Shown piece after piece: positions 36,679-46,029 of a DNA stretch of 49,648 nucleotides. This DNA comes from Akkermansia muciniphila. Its GTDB lineage: Bacteria; Verrucomicrobiota; Verrucomicrobiia; Verrucomicrobiales; V1-33. The stretch lies in the NCBI GenBank assembly GCA_943333275.1, contig CALQSQ010000036.1, positions 1-49,648 on the forward strand. The letters run 5' to 3'. The notes under the pieces were generated by a model. The model had not been told where the DNA came from and ran no database searches. It saw nothing but the letters and a program-made list of their open reading frames with translations. Both the position numbers and the translations under genes were made by a program. Numbering within the stretch: the first letter of the stretch is position 1; each line of letters begins with the position of its first letter.

Positions 36679-38637
36679 ATGAACCCCCCCGGCATTTCCC
36701 CAGGATTTTTGATTGGTGTCCTCGCCTCATTGGCCGCCACGGCTTTCGCCGCACCGCATCGTTATGATCATGTCGTGGTCGTAATTGAGGAGAACAAGAC
36801 CATTGGGCAGATCATCTCCGATTTGACCAACGCGCCATATATTAACAGCCTTGCAGCCGGGGGCGTGAGCCTGGGAAAAATGTTTGCCATCGAGCATCCC
36901 AGTCAGCCGAATTATCTGGAACTATTCTCTGGAGGAAACCAGGGGGTCAAGGATGACAACCTGCCGCCCAATTTCTACACGACACCGACCGCAACTTATC
37001 CTTTTACCTCCCTGAATCTTGGTTCCGAACTGCTGGCTACAGGGTTCAGCTTCGCGGGTTACAGTGAGCAACTTGAAACTGCGGGGGCGGGCGACTGGGC
37101 TGACTTTGACCCGCATACCGCCACGCATCCCGGCGTGACCTACCGTCGCAAACACAATCCGTGGGCGAACTGGGTGGCCAAAGTTGTGCCGATCCCCGCC
37201 AATCAACTGCCACCCTCGGTCAACAAGGCCTTCACCCAATTTCCCGCTGATTTCAACCTGCTGCCCTCCGTGAGCTTCATCGTCCCCAACCAGTTGCATG
37301 ACATGCACGATGGCACGCGCAAGGCGGGTGATGACTGGCTGAAGGCGAATCTGGATGCCTACGCGCTATGGGCGAAGACGCACAACAGCCTGCTGATCGT
37401 CACCTGGGACGAGGATGATTACAACGGCACAAACCAGATCGCCACCGTGCTATATGGTGCCGCGCTACAAGATGGTGCCACCGTGGGAGGAACGTGGACG
37501 CTGCACAATCTACTGCGCACGATGGAGGACATGTATGGATGCGCCACGCATGCCGGTGCCGCAGCCGCCGTGCGGAGCATCGTCGGTCCCTTCATTGGAG
37601 ATTCGGTGGTGACCACTTCGACCTTTCGCATGGATCTCAACGGTTACCTGGGAGTCCGGGATACCATGATCTGGCAGGACACTCCCGCCACCAACAATGC
37701 GGCGACGGTAAACATCACTGCGGATCGTGATACCAACTCCACCCTGGCGGGAAATCAGGAAGGGCAGGTGCTGGTGAAGTTTGAAAATCTTTTCGGGGCG
37801 GCGTCGGGCCAGATTCCCGCGAATGCCCTGATTCAATCGGCCAAGCTGCTGCTCAGCACGCCTCTGAATACCACCGGAACAGCCTACGATTCCATCGACA
37901 CCTTCCGCATTCATCGCATGCTTATCAATTGGAGCGATACGGCCACCTGGGACAGTTTGATTGGAGGGGTAAGCATTGACAACGTGGAGGCACAGTCAGT
38001 GGCTACATTCTCCCTGGTGCCCTACGTGGATGGCGGTCCGGCGATTTTCGATGTCACATCAGATATCGAATTGTTTCGCGCTGGAGCAGAGAACTGGGGT
38101 TGGGTGGTGCGGGCATCCTCAAGTGGCACCGGTGACGGGTGGACAATGAAAAGCAGTGAAACTACCACCCTGGCGCTGCGCCCCACACTGGAGGTCATTT
38201 ACTCCCTTCCATCGTCCGATGCCTATGCGGCCTGGGCCACAGCCTCGGGGCTGACCAACGCCAACAACTCACCCACATGGGATCCGGAAAATGATGGTCT
38301 GGTAAATATGCTGGAGTTCGCCTTCAACCTGAACCCGCTCCAGTCAGGCAACACTCCGCTGCCACCTGGGGGCAACAGTGGTCTGCCCAGCCTGAGGATC
38401 GTGACTGGTGGACCGCAGAAATTTATGGAATTGGATTACCTGCGGCGCACGACTCTGGCGGGGACCCTGATCAATTACACTCCGCAGTTTTCCGAAGATC
38501 TTACAAATTGGTCGTCCGGTGGCTCGGAGACCACCACACCCGCCGGGGCGGGGTGGGAGCGCGTTACGGTGCGTGACAACGTCGCGGCCACACCTGCCCG
38601 CCGATTTGCCAGAGTATCGGTTTCCCTCAATCGCTGA
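36679..38637 (+). CDS. Secreted phosphoesterase (PF04185-like) with DNRLRE-type domain
   Basis: A 652-aa exported enzyme. A signal peptide (to about residue 25, ATAFAA) is followed by an alkaline-phosphatase-superfamily phosphoesterase domain like AcpA/phospholipase C: VVVVIEENKT, HPSQPNYLELFSGG, PNQLHDMHDGT and VTWDEDDYNGTN, where acidic and His residues would hold two metals. From ~320 a beta-sandwich with VNITADRDTNSTLAGN and LLLSTP..DSIDTFRIHRM resembles the DNRLRE/CBM96-like domain. A calcium-loop segment (WDPENDGLVNMLEFAF) and the shared C-terminal module (TPQFSEDLTNW..RRFARVSVSL) end the protein. It probably removes phosphate from extracellular phosphoesters; the exact substrate is unknown. 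Confidence 0.85.
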   Translation: MNPPGISPGFLIGVLASLAATAFAAPHRYDHVVVVIEENKTIGQIISDLTNAPYINSLAAGGVSLGKMFAIEHPSQPNYLELFSGGNQGVKDDNLPPNFYTTPTATYPFTSLNLGSELLATGFSFAGYSEQLETAGAGDWADFDPHTATHPGVTYRRKHNPWANWVAKVVPIPANQLPPSVNKAFTQFPADFNLLPSVSFIVPNQLHDMHDGTRKAGDDWLKANLDAYALWAKTHNSLLIVTWDEDDYNGTNQIATVLYGAALQDGATVGGTWTLHNLLRTMEDMYGCATHAGAAAAVRSIVGPFIGDSVVTTSTFRMDLNGYLGVRDTMIWQDTPATNNAATVNITADRDTNSTLAGNQEGQVLVKFENLFGAASGQIPANALIQSAKLLLSTPLNTTGTAYDSIDTFRIHRMLINWSDTATWDSLIGGVSIDNVEAQSVATFSLVPYVDGGPAIFDVTSDIELFRAGAENWGWVVRASSSGTGDGWTMKSSETTTLALRPTLEVIYSLPSSDAYAAWATASGLTNANNSPTWDPENDGLVNMLEFAFNLNPLQSGNTPLPPGGNSGLPSLRIVTGGPQKFMELDYLRRTTLAGTLINYTPQFSEDLTNWSSGGSETTTPAGAGWERVTVRDNVAATPARRFARVSVSLNR

Positions 38638-38665
38638 GAAAATTTCGGAGCCCTGCGGCACAAAC

Positions 38666-39499
38666 TCAAGCGCCCACCAGGGCCAGGGCGGATTCCACGG
38701 AGGCGTCGTCGTGCACCATGGCCATGAGCGCCTGGGTGATGCCCTTGGGATTGGGGTGCTGGATGACGTTGCGTCCGTAAACGATCCCCGCAGCGCCCTG
38801 CTTGAGCAGGCCCTGGGTGCGTTCGAGAATTTCGCGGTCACTCACGCGGCCACCGCCGCGCACCAGCACGGGGATGCCCCCTGCAGTCTCCACCACCTTG
38901 TGGTAGAGGTTGACGTCGTCGGTGGGATCCGCCTTGATGATGTCCGCACCGAGCTCCACCGCCTGACGGACGAGATACATGATCTGCGTCAGATCGCCAT
39001 TCACCATGTAACCGCCGGCTTGCGAGTTCGGCTGGAATACCAGCGGCTCCACCATCATGGGCATGCCGTAGTAGTCTGCCTGTGGCTTGAGTTTCAGAAT
39101 ATTCTCCACGCATTGCTCATGGACTTCGGGGGCGCCGGGGATTTGGAAAAGGTTCACGCACACGCAGGCGGCATCGAAACGCACCGCCTGGAGCATCGTT
39201 TCCTCAATCATCAGGCTGAACCGGCTGGTGGGAAGTTCCTTGCCGTAGATGTTAGCGACATCGGTGCGCAGCACGAGCGACGGCTTTTGCCGGCCGCGGA
39301 TGTCCTGGAGATGGCGGGCCTGGCCGAGCGTGAGTTGGATGGCGTCCGGAGCGGCATCCACCAGCACTTTGACCACCTGGCGCATGTCCTCGATTCCTTG
39401 CAGGAAACCGGGCTGATTAAAGAATCCATGGTCCACAGCCACGTCAAAGCAGCGGCCGGATTTGGCATTGAAGAGACGATTGAGACGGAATTGTTTCAT
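38666..39499 (-). CDS. Class I aldolase, LsrF/FbaB-DeoC-like family
   Basis: A 277-aa TIM-barrel aldolase. FDVAVDHGFF marks the N-terminal active-site strand, MPMMVEPLVF and VNGDLTQIMYL follow, and ADIIKADPTDD carries the Schiff-base lysine (about K189). VLVRGGGRVSDREILERT and GAAGIVYGRNVIQHPNP are the phosphate-binding turns. This places it with LsrF/FbaB/DhnA-type enzymes that cleave ketose phosphates. It lies 29 bp after the XylA-like gene and is almost certainly co-transcribed with it, so the two may handle one sugar: isomerisation then aldol cleavage. No kinase gene is in the operon. Confidence 0.85.
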   Translation of the reverse strand: MKQFRLNRLFNAKSGRCFDVAVDHGFFNQPGFLQGIEDMRQVVKVLVDAAPDAIQLTLGQARHLQDIRGRQKPSLVLRTDVANIYGKELPTSRFSLMIEETMLQAVRFDAACVCVNLFQIPGAPEVHEQCVENILKLKPQADYYGMPMMVEPLVFQPNSQAGGYMVNGDLTQIMYLVRQAVELGADIIKADPTDDVNLYHKVVETAGGIPVLVRGGGRVSDREILERTQGLLKQGAAGIVYGRNVIQHPNPKGITQALMAMVHDDASVESALALVGA

Positions 39500-39528
39500 T
39501 GAATTGGGGAGGGGAGTGGGGATGGAAA

Positions 39529-40572
39529 TTATTTGAGTCCCATGAGGTGCTTGAGCACATAGAGTTCGAGCGCCTCGTAATCGCGGGCATCACGATACTG
39601 CGCGACGAGCTTGGAATCAAGGCTGCGGGACTTGTCCACGAGGTGGAGGAAAATTTCGCGACTGTTTTTCAAATGATCCGTCACGGGACATCCCCGCTGG
39701 GTGCGGATGGCTTTGACATCCAGTCCGATAAATTCCCCATGACTTCCGTATCCCGCTTCCTCCAGCACGCGCACCTGATTGAATCCAGCGCGCAGATTGG
39801 CTCCGCCGAAATTTTTATCCTGATCGTATTTGAGGCCGTTCTGATCGTTGAGGTGAACGCTGGCCAGTTTGTCGTGGGCGAGAGCGAAGGCCATTTCATC
39901 GCTTGGGTCCAGACCCGCCAGCAGTGCGTGGGCGCTCTCGATCAATCCTTTGACGCGGGTGTGATCCTTGGAGGCAAAGGATAGTGCCACGGCATGGCCG
40001 ATCGTGGGCATGTAGGCCTGGTCGGTGGGTTCATTGGGCTTGGGTTCGATCCAGACCTCGATCTCCTTGTCGTAATCGAGCATGGAGTTCACCGTCTCCA
40101 AGATCCGATTGTAAGCCAGCCGTGCGTCCTTGGCTTCACGGATGTAAGTGCCCTCGCGAGCGAGCCAGAGCACCGTGGCCTTGCTGCCAATGGCGAGGGC
40201 GATGTCGATGCACTTCTTGGTGCGATCCCAGGCATAAGCGCGATCCGAAGCGCTGTTGGAGGTGTAGGCACCGTCCACGGTCTGCTCTGCAAACCAGAGC
40301 CGCGGTGCCACGAATTCCGGGGTCAGTCCCTGGTTGGCGAGCATCGTTTTGATCTCGCCGGCTTTCTTCATGATCTGGTCGGGCGTCAGACCGTCCAGTC
40401 CTGGAACCACGTCATCATCATGAAACTGCACGCCTTCAAATCCCAATGGACGATACAAGGCGAATTTTTCCTCATGGGGAAAGACAGGGCGGACTTCGAC
40501 CCCAAAAGGATCAGCACCTTCGCTGATGTTCCAGGGGCCGAACGAAAAACGGTAGTTGATAGGCGAACTCAT
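39529..40572 (-). CDS. Xylose-isomerase-like sugar isomerase
   Basis: A 347-aa cytoplasmic TIM-barrel isomerase with the actinobacterial-type XylA pattern: RFSFGPWNISEGADPFG, GVQFHDDDVVPG (catalytic His/Asp), TVLWLAREG, WIEPKPNEPTDQAYMPTIGH (metal Glu) and LASVHLNDQNGLKYDQD (metal His/Asp cluster). The PKPNEP and NDQNGLKYDQD motifs are shared with true D-xylose isomerases, but overall similarity to other aldose isomerases of the superfamily is possible. It is first gene of the operon with the aldolase and faces the AraC regulator gene. Confidence 0.87.
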   Translation of the reverse strand: MSSPINYRFSFGPWNISEGADPFGVEVRPVFPHEEKFALYRPLGFEGVQFHDDDVVPGLDGLTPDQIMKKAGEIKTMLANQGLTPEFVAPRLWFAEQTVDGAYTSNSASDRAYAWDRTKKCIDIALAIGSKATVLWLAREGTYIREAKDARLAYNRILETVNSMLDYDKEIEVWIEPKPNEPTDQAYMPTIGHAVALSFASKDHTRVKGLIESAHALLAGLDPSDEMAFALAHDKLASVHLNDQNGLKYDQDKNFGGANLRAGFNQVRVLEEAGYGSHGEFIGLDVKAIRTQRGCPVTDHLKNSREIFLHLVDKSRSLDSKLVAQYRDARDYEALELYVLKHLMGLK

Positions 40573-40688
40573 AGTGGGCCCGTCCTACACCAGAACCCTG
40601 CGTGCCGCTACGCTTCCCGTCTCGAAATCTGCGACTATTGTCTCAGAGTCCGGTTGCATTTACAGGCAGAGATGCCACAAAAGACGGC
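40573..40688. promoter_or_regulatory. Divergent promoter/operator between sugar isomerase and AraC gene
   Basis: A 116-bp gap between divergent genes of a regulator and its likely target operon; AraC-type proteins typically bind such gaps as direct half-sites. I cannot name half-sites by eye. The TTGCATTTACAGGCAGAGAT stretch (about 40653-40672) has a TTGCAT hexamer usable as -35 for the regulator gene. Confidence 0.35.
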
Positions 40689-41597
40689 ATGAAAGGATCG
40701 CGCGAGAAAATTCAAATTCCGGATGGGCATTCCTTCCGCGTCCTGAGATGGAATCGTTCTCTTCGGGACGTGGCATGTATTCTGGGACCGGGCCGGTCCG
40801 TCAAGATTGCCGGAGAGGGCACGCACTGGCATTTTCATCCTGAAATGGAATTGACCCTTTTTATTTCAGGGGAGGGCACCCGGTTCGTTGGGGATCATAT
40901 GGGACCATTTGAGGCGGGCGATTTGTTGCTCCTTGGCGGACGGTTGCCCCACCACTGGCATACCGGCGGCCCCACCAGCGGAATTTCCCTGCAATGGCAT
41001 TTTCCCCAAAGTCATCCGGTTTGGGCGCTTCCTGAAACGAAGGAAATGATGGAGTTGTTTAAAAGGGCTGAACGGGGGATCCTTTTCACGGGTGGAACTT
41101 CGCAGGCAGCGGCCGGAATGCTGCAGGAAATCGGCTCCGTCAGTGGAACCATGCGGTTGTCCCATCTGCTCCATGTCTTCGCGTTGCTCACAGAGGCCCC
41201 GAAATCGGAATTCCGCCTGCTTTCCCAGCGTTCGTTTGCCATTACCGCCGACTCCCATTACCAGCAGGCCATCGCCCGCTCGATTCGTCATTTGATTGCC
41301 AATTTTCGCGAGTCGGTGCGTCTTGAGGATGTGGTGAAACTAACCGCGTTGAGCCGCCCAACTTTCGCCCGGCAGTTCAAGCAGCATGCCGGCCTGACCT
41401 TCAGCGCATTCCTGAACCGTCTGCGCCTGCAGGCCGCCTGCCAGGCTCTGGCCGAATCCAATCAAAGCGTCATGGAGATCGCGCTCGCGTGCGGGTTCAC
41501 CCAAATCTCCTTTTTCAACCGGCTCTTCCGGCGGATGCAGGGATGCAGCCCGTCCGTGTTCCGGCAGAGGCAGCAAGTGCCGAGAAAAGGCGCTTGA
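40689..41597 (+). CDS. AraC-family transcriptional regulator with cupin domain
   Basis: A 302-aa regulator. The N-terminal cupin (about 40-130; HWHFHPEMELTLFISGEG, LLLLGGRLPHHWH) should bind a small ligand such as a sugar. The C-terminal double HTH (about 200-295) shows LEDVVKLTALSRPTFARQF for the first helix-turn-helix and VMEIALACGFTQISFFNRLF for the second. I placed the start at ATG 40689; the frame is open upstream but overlaps the promoter region. It is divergent from the XylA-like/aldolase operon, which it likely controls, and ends 31 bp before the convergent GH5-like gene. Confidence 0.88.
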   Translation: MKGSREKIQIPDGHSFRVLRWNRSLRDVACILGPGRSVKIAGEGTHWHFHPEMELTLFISGEGTRFVGDHMGPFEAGDLLLLGGRLPHHWHTGGPTSGISLQWHFPQSHPVWALPETKEMMELFKRAERGILFTGGTSQAAAGMLQEIGSVSGTMRLSHLLHVFALLTEAPKSEFRLLSQRSFAITADSHYQQAIARSIRHLIANFRESVRLEDVVKLTALSRPTFARQFKQHAGLTFSAFLNRLRLQAACQALAESNQSVMEIALACGFTQISFFNRLFRRMQGCSPSVFRQRQQVPRKGA

Positions 41598-41628
41598 AAT
41601 GGTTCGGCATGACCAGGCGGACGCTGAT

Positions 41629-42744
41629 TTATCTGGCCGCAGACAGTTGTTTGTTCGCCTCTGCGATCAGATCCAACTGCCAGGCCCGGGCATTCTCGGC
41701 GGTGACATTGAAATCAGGCTGATTGGGATAATCAAAAACCCACAGGGTCGCGAGCGGAATACCGTGATCGACAATGCCCTTGAGCAATCGACGGCATTTC
41801 GCGGCCTGTTCCGGCGTTTCCCCCTGCGCCCCGAACTCACCGATGAAAATGGGTTTGCCCATTTTTCGGGACACAGTCATGGCGGCGGCAAATCTTTGGT
41901 CGTCATCCTCATAAGCATGCAGGCCGATGCCGCTGATGGGATCGGGATTGGAAAGTCGTAACATTTCCTGAAATTGTTCCGTCGTATCATTCGTCCAACT
42001 GTTCTCCTGCTCCTGATGCCAGGCACTGAGACGAGGGAAGCTGTCGCCCGTAAAAATCAGCCGCTTGGGGTCGTGCTGTTTAACCGCCTTGCCGAATTCG
42101 ACAAACGCCGTTCGGACCATGGCGTAGGATAAATCATCACGATCACTTCGGGATGTAGCCGTGCCCAATGCGGGGTGCACATCCGGCCGGTGCTCTTTTG
42201 CATTTGGCAACTGGGCTTGCAGTGAAAACTCATTTCCCAACTCCCATGCCCAGACGGTGGGATTGTCGCGATACCGCGTGACCACTTCGCGCACATACTC
42301 CTGCATCCAGGCGATGGTTTTACTTTTCGGATTGGCCCATTGATCCATCGGCTCGCCTACAATGTCCGGCACGCAGGCGAAGAACCAGAACAGCGAGGGC
42401 ACGAGGCCGATGTTGTGCTGTGCTGCTGATTTCACCACGGCATCCAGGCGGCGGAAATATTCCGGGCGATCCTGCCGGTAAAGCTCCAGATCTTTCGGCC
42501 AGTAGCCCGTCGCGCAGAACCTCACGAAGGGAATCCCCTTTGCCTGCAGTGTGGCGAATCCCTTTTCGTAACTCGTGTCCTCCTTGTTGCTCAAGGTTCG
42601 CAGGAAAAAGTCGAAATAATTGATGCCGATGCCTCGATAGGGTTTGCCCTGTAGCAGCAAGGAGCCATCCGGTCCGGCCGTGAGCTGGGCATGGGCCAGA
42701 CTGCCGGTCATCAGAAAAAATGAGAAAATCAGGCGGGTAAACAT
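41629..42744 (-). CDS. Secreted GH5-like glycoside hydrolase
   Basis: A 371-aa exported (beta/alpha)8 hydrolase. A signal peptide (MFTRLIFSFFLMTGSLAHA) precedes a cellulase-like barrel: YRGIGINYFDFFLR, PFVRFCATGYWP, WAWELGNEFSLQ with the acid/base about E172, and PIFIGEFGAQG with the nucleophile about E303. The spacing and motifs fit clan GH-A family 5 (or a close relative) acting on beta-mannan, beta-glucan or similar. It starts 7 bp after the DUF1501 stop, so it is the last gene of a tight three-gene operon. Confidence 0.87.
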   Translation of the reverse strand: MFTRLIFSFFLMTGSLAHAQLTAGPDGSLLLQGKPYRGIGINYFDFFLRTLSNKEDTSYEKGFATLQAKGIPFVRFCATGYWPKDLELYRQDRPEYFRRLDAVVKSAAQHNIGLVPSLFWFFACVPDIVGEPMDQWANPKSKTIAWMQEYVREVVTRYRDNPTVWAWELGNEFSLQAQLPNAKEHRPDVHPALGTATSRSDRDDLSYAMVRTAFVEFGKAVKQHDPKRLIFTGDSFPRLSAWHQEQENSWTNDTTEQFQEMLRLSNPDPISGIGLHAYEDDDQRFAAAMTVSRKMGKPIFIGEFGAQGETPEQAAKCRRLLKGIVDHGIPLATLWVFDYPNQPDFNVTAENARAWQLDLIAEANKQLSAAR

Positions 42745-42751
42745 CGGATGA

Positions 42752-44221
42752 TTAGAGAAGGATTTCCCGGATCACATTTCCTTCCACGTTCGTCAGCCGG
42801 CGTTGCACTCCATTGTGTTCAAAGGTGAGATGTTCGTGACCCAGGCCAAGCAGGTGGAGGATGGTGGCGTTGAAATCGTAGAGCGGGTGGATGTCCTTGA
42901 TGGCGCGCTGGCCGAGTTCATCGGTCGCTCCATGGCTGACGCCGGGCCTCACGCCTGCTCCGGTCATCCAGCAGGTAAAGCCATCCGGATTGTGATCGCG
43001 GCCCTGGGCTCCTTTTTGAAAGAAGGGCATGCGCCCAAATTCCGTGCACCAGACAACCAGCGTTTCCTCCAGTAAGCCACGCTCCCGCAGATCGCGGATC
43101 AGGGCGGCGGCGGGCTGGTCGAGGATGGCCGCGTGTCTGTCGTATTGCTCCCGGATTTTGTTGTGGCCGTCCCAATTGAGTTCCCCACCGCTGGCATAGG
43201 CCCCGTTGAAGAGTTGCACGAAGCGCACGCCCTTTTCAATCAAGCGCCGGGCCAGGATGCAGTTGCGGGCAAACCCGGCCTTGAGGGGATTCGAGGCATC
43301 GTCAGCACCGTAACTTTTCAGAACATGTGCAGGCTCTGTGGAAAGATCGCTGATCTCGGGAACGCTCAGCTGCATGCGAGCGGCCAGTTCATAGCTCGCG
43401 ATCCGTGCGGCCAGTTTTCCATCGCCGGGATGTTGCTCCAGATGCTGGGCATTCATGCGGGTAAGCAGGGATCGCGCCGCCTGATCTGACTCACCGGAAA
43501 TTCCCGGAGCGAACAAATGCCGCACGGGGTCCTTGGAACTCATCGGCGTGCCTTGAAATGCCGCCGGCAGAAATCCCGGGCTCCAGTTGTTCATGCCATT
43601 CTGCGGCACGCCGCGCGGATCAGGGATCGCGACATAGGCGGGCAAATTCTGATTCTCACTGCCCAGCGCATACGTCGTCCACGCACCCAGACTTGGAAAT
43701 CCATCCAGGACAAATCCCGTCGAAAGAAAATTCTCCGCCGGGCCATGGGTATTGCTCTTGCTCGTCAGCGAGTGGACGAAGGCGATTTCATCCGTGAGTT
43801 CCGCCAGATGGGGAATCATGTCCGAGACCATCTTGCCGGTCTGTCCACGCGGACGGAAATCATACTGAGGGCGGGCCAGGTTTCCCGCTGGTCCTTGAAA
43901 TGTCACCGCCGGTCCTCCCGGCAACGGTTTTCCATCCCACTTGATCAATTCCGGCTTGTAATCCCACGTCTCCAATTGACTGACCGCCCCCGCACAAAAG
44001 ATCACCACCACATTCTTGGCCTTGGCCGAGAAATGCGGCATGCGTGGCGCATAGGGCCGGGCCGGATCAATGAGGGGACCACCGGAAGCCAGCAATCCAT
44101 CCAGCCCCAGCAGATTTGTCAACGCCACGGAACCAAGCGCCGTCGCGCTGCTGGAAAGGAATCTCCGGCGATCCAGGAGGACCCGGCCGGCGGTGGAAAG
44201 ATGTTCGGGGGTGGGGGACAT
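42752..44221 (-). CDS. DUF1501 (sulfatase-like) Tat-exported protein
   Basis: A 489-aa protein of the DUF1501 family, an alkaline-phosphatase/sulfatase-related fold abundant in PVC bacteria. The N-terminus has [16 protein letters not shown], a twin-arginine signal. Family landmarks are [54 protein letters not shown] and [16 protein letters not shown]. Catalytic function is not proven for the family. It normally accompanies a DUF1549/DUF1553 protein gene; none is intact here, although a fragment lies at 48827. It is 6 bp after the acyltransferase stop and 7 bp before GH5. Confidence 0.92.
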   Translation of the reverse strand: MSPTPEHLSTAGRVLLDRRRFLSSSATALGSVALTNLLGLDGLLASGGPLIDPARPYAPRMPHFSAKAKNVVVIFCAGAVSQLETWDYKPELIKWDGKPLPGGPAVTFQGPAGNLARPQYDFRPRGQTGKMVSDMIPHLAELTDEIAFVHSLTSKSNTHGPAENFLSTGFVLDGFPSLGAWTTYALGSENQNLPAYVAIPDPRGVPQNGMNNWSPGFLPAAFQGTPMSSKDPVRHLFAPGISGESDQAARSLLTRMNAQHLEQHPGDGKLAARIASYELAARMQLSVPEISDLSTEPAHVLKSYGADDASNPLKAGFARNCILARRLIEKGVRFVQLFNGAYASGGELNWDGHNKIREQYDRHAAILDQPAAALIRDLRERGLLEETLVVWCTEFGRMPFFQKGAQGRDHNPDGFTCWMTGAGVRPGVSHGATDELGQRAIKDIHPLYDFNATILHLLGLGHEHLTFEHNGVQRRLTNVEGNVIREILL

Positions 44222-44227
44222 TTTGAC

Positions 44228-45292
44228 TTAGAGGCGAAGAAACCAGCCGCGGCGGTTGAGGATCCAGACGAGGCAGGTGTTGACCAGGATGAAGGCGGTA
44301 GTGACCAGCAGGGCGATGCCGAGCGGGGCGTGTTTTTGGATGGCGAGTGAGAAAGGAATCTCCACCAGGGCATGGATGAGGTAGCCGGCGAGGGCGTTGG
44401 CTCCGAGGATGGCGAAGAGTTTCATTTTCATTTGCCGGATGTCGCACAACCAAACGAATCCTGCATAAATCGCGAGAGAAAACCCCGCCGCAAACGTGAG
44501 ATACGACACGCTGCCTGCACGCTGGCTCATCGTCCACATGTCCACGGGTGCCTGGGGTGGAAGAAATGGGGCCGCGGCCAGGTGACCGCCCGCGCCCAGG
44601 CAGGAGAGACCATATCCGAGCAGCATGAAAACGGTGCCCCATTGGAGGAGCGGACGCAGCGAACCACGCGGCCCCTTGTTCTTCCAGAGGTCACAGGCAA
44701 AGGCCCCCGCCAGCGTGGGAATCGTCCAGGTGAGGAAACCGAGCGGTCCGCCGTCGATCACGTGCTTCTCATTCAGCAGCGCATACCAGAACCATGCGGA
44801 TAGGCCCACATGCAGCAGGGCCGAGGCGATGCCAAAGAGCAGCCGGGGCATCGCAGGCCGCGCCATCACGGGCAGCACCCAGAGACTGGTCACCGCGATG
44901 TGCAGCAGCGTTTGGAAAGAATCCCGCCAGAAACTCTCCACCGCCCAGTCCGTCCATCTGGGCCGCAGCAGGCCGAACCATCGGTTCTCATCGAAACTCA
45001 GATTATAAAACACCAGCGCCAGCACCGCCAGCACCCCGATCCTCCGCAACGCCCGCCCATACGCCTTGCGCGCTCCCATGCTCCCGATGTTCCGCAGCAG
45101 CACCAGCCGCAGGGCAAAGCCCACCGCAAAAAAGAACTGCGGCATGATCGTATCCGCATAGCTGCAATACGTGTTGTGATGCTTCAGCACCGCCGGAATC
45201 GCCGCGAACCCGCCTGCAAAATTGACAAAAAACATCCCAGCCACCGTGTAGCCACGGAACTGGTCGAGCGATTGGATGCGGGCCTGGGCCAT
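44228..45292 (-). CDS. HGSNAT-like (DUF5009) membrane acyltransferase
   Basis: A 354-aa polytopic inner-membrane protein with about ten hydrophobic helices. The start IQSLDQFRGYTVAGMFFVNF is the signature of the heparan-alpha-glucosaminide N-acetyltransferase-like and related acyltransferase families, which pass acetyl groups from cytoplasmic acetyl-CoA to periplasmic sugars. Further, YADTIMPQFFFAVGFAL and LGANALAGYLIHALVE match the family. ATG 45292 is chosen because the motif starts there; an in-frame upstream ATG gives nine extra residues. First gene of the operon with DUF1501 and GH5. Confidence 0.85.
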   Translation of the reverse strand: MAQARIQSLDQFRGYTVAGMFFVNFAGGFAAIPAVLKHHNTYCSYADTIMPQFFFAVGFALRLVLLRNIGSMGARKAYGRALRRIGVLAVLALVFYNLSFDENRWFGLLRPRWTDWAVESFWRDSFQTLLHIAVTSLWVLPVMARPAMPRLLFGIASALLHVGLSAWFWYALLNEKHVIDGGPLGFLTWTIPTLAGAFACDLWKNKGPRGSLRPLLQWGTVFMLLGYGLSCLGAGGHLAAAPFLPPQAPVDMWTMSQRAGSVSYLTFAAGFSLAIYAGFVWLCDIRQMKMKLFAILGANALAGYLIHALVEIPFSLAIQKHAPLGIALLVTTAFILVNTCLVWILNRRGWFLRL

Positions 45293-45441
45293 GACGTAAG
45301 AAAGATCCCCTGGGGGCACCCACAGAAGCCCATGAATGCCCCGGCATCACACACGCAAGTGGGGCGTGCTCCGGTTTTGTAAATCCCGCGCAATCATTCC
45401 TTCGGCGGCTCTGTTCCTTGCTGCGATTCGCCCAGACAGCG

Positions 45442-45912
45442 TTAGTTCCTTTTCTCCTTTCTTGAATGTAGCCAGAAATGGAGCAGCCAAAATACTAATG
45501 GTAGCCCAAGCAGATATGACTGCGCAGCGCGGTACCACAGGGGGCTGGGCCTGCGGCGACTCAGCGGTACACCTGGTGGACCCAGAGGCTCTGGAGGGAG
45601 ACAAAGGAAGACAAACCCCAAGAGAATCAAACAAAGCAGCAGCGACCCAAGCTGCGTCACACCGTCCTTCGTTACTTTCGCCAGGAACCAAATACAGATC
45701 AACACCGCAACGATGCCAATCAAGTACATCATGGTTTCCGCATCCCATTTCGGAGCCCAGAAGAAAAAATTCACGTGTATGCCCAGTCCAAACAAGAGGG
45801 CGACAAGTGCGGAGGTCGCAGCCAACCACCCAGCCTGTGTTGCCATTATCCGCTTTGTTCCGATCTGCGCCCGCGGCGACGGAAGAGTGGCTTCTGGTTT
45901 CTGGGTGGGCAT
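45442..45912 (-). CDS. Small multi-spanning membrane protein (hypothetical)
   Basis: A 156-aa protein starting MPTQKPEATLP, with four hydrophobic segments (around ALVALLFGLGIHV, MMYLIGIVAVLICIWFLA, LGSLLLCLILLGFVFLCL and LLGLPLVFWLLHFWL) and a basic tail (HSRKEKRN). An upstream ATG at 45996 would add 28 residues without family features; the first 14 bases from ATG 45912 are the same as at the next gene's start. No family recognised. Confidence 0.6.
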   Translation of the reverse strand: MPTQKPEATLPSPRAQIGTKRIMATQAGWLAATSALVALLFGLGIHVNFFFWAPKWDAETMMYLIGIVAVLICIWFLAKVTKDGVTQLGSLLLCLILLGFVFLCLPPEPLGPPGVPLSRRRPSPLWYRAAQSYLLGLPLVFWLLHFWLHSRKEKRN

Positions 45913-46029
45913 GGCGGGGGCAGTGTTGGGGGGGCTTTGGTGTCGCGTCGCGAGATTGGAGGTTGGCCAGTCGCGCAGGGGAGGTTGCTTAGTCATGACG
46001 CATTTTCACTTCTCTACAGCCGGCATTCG

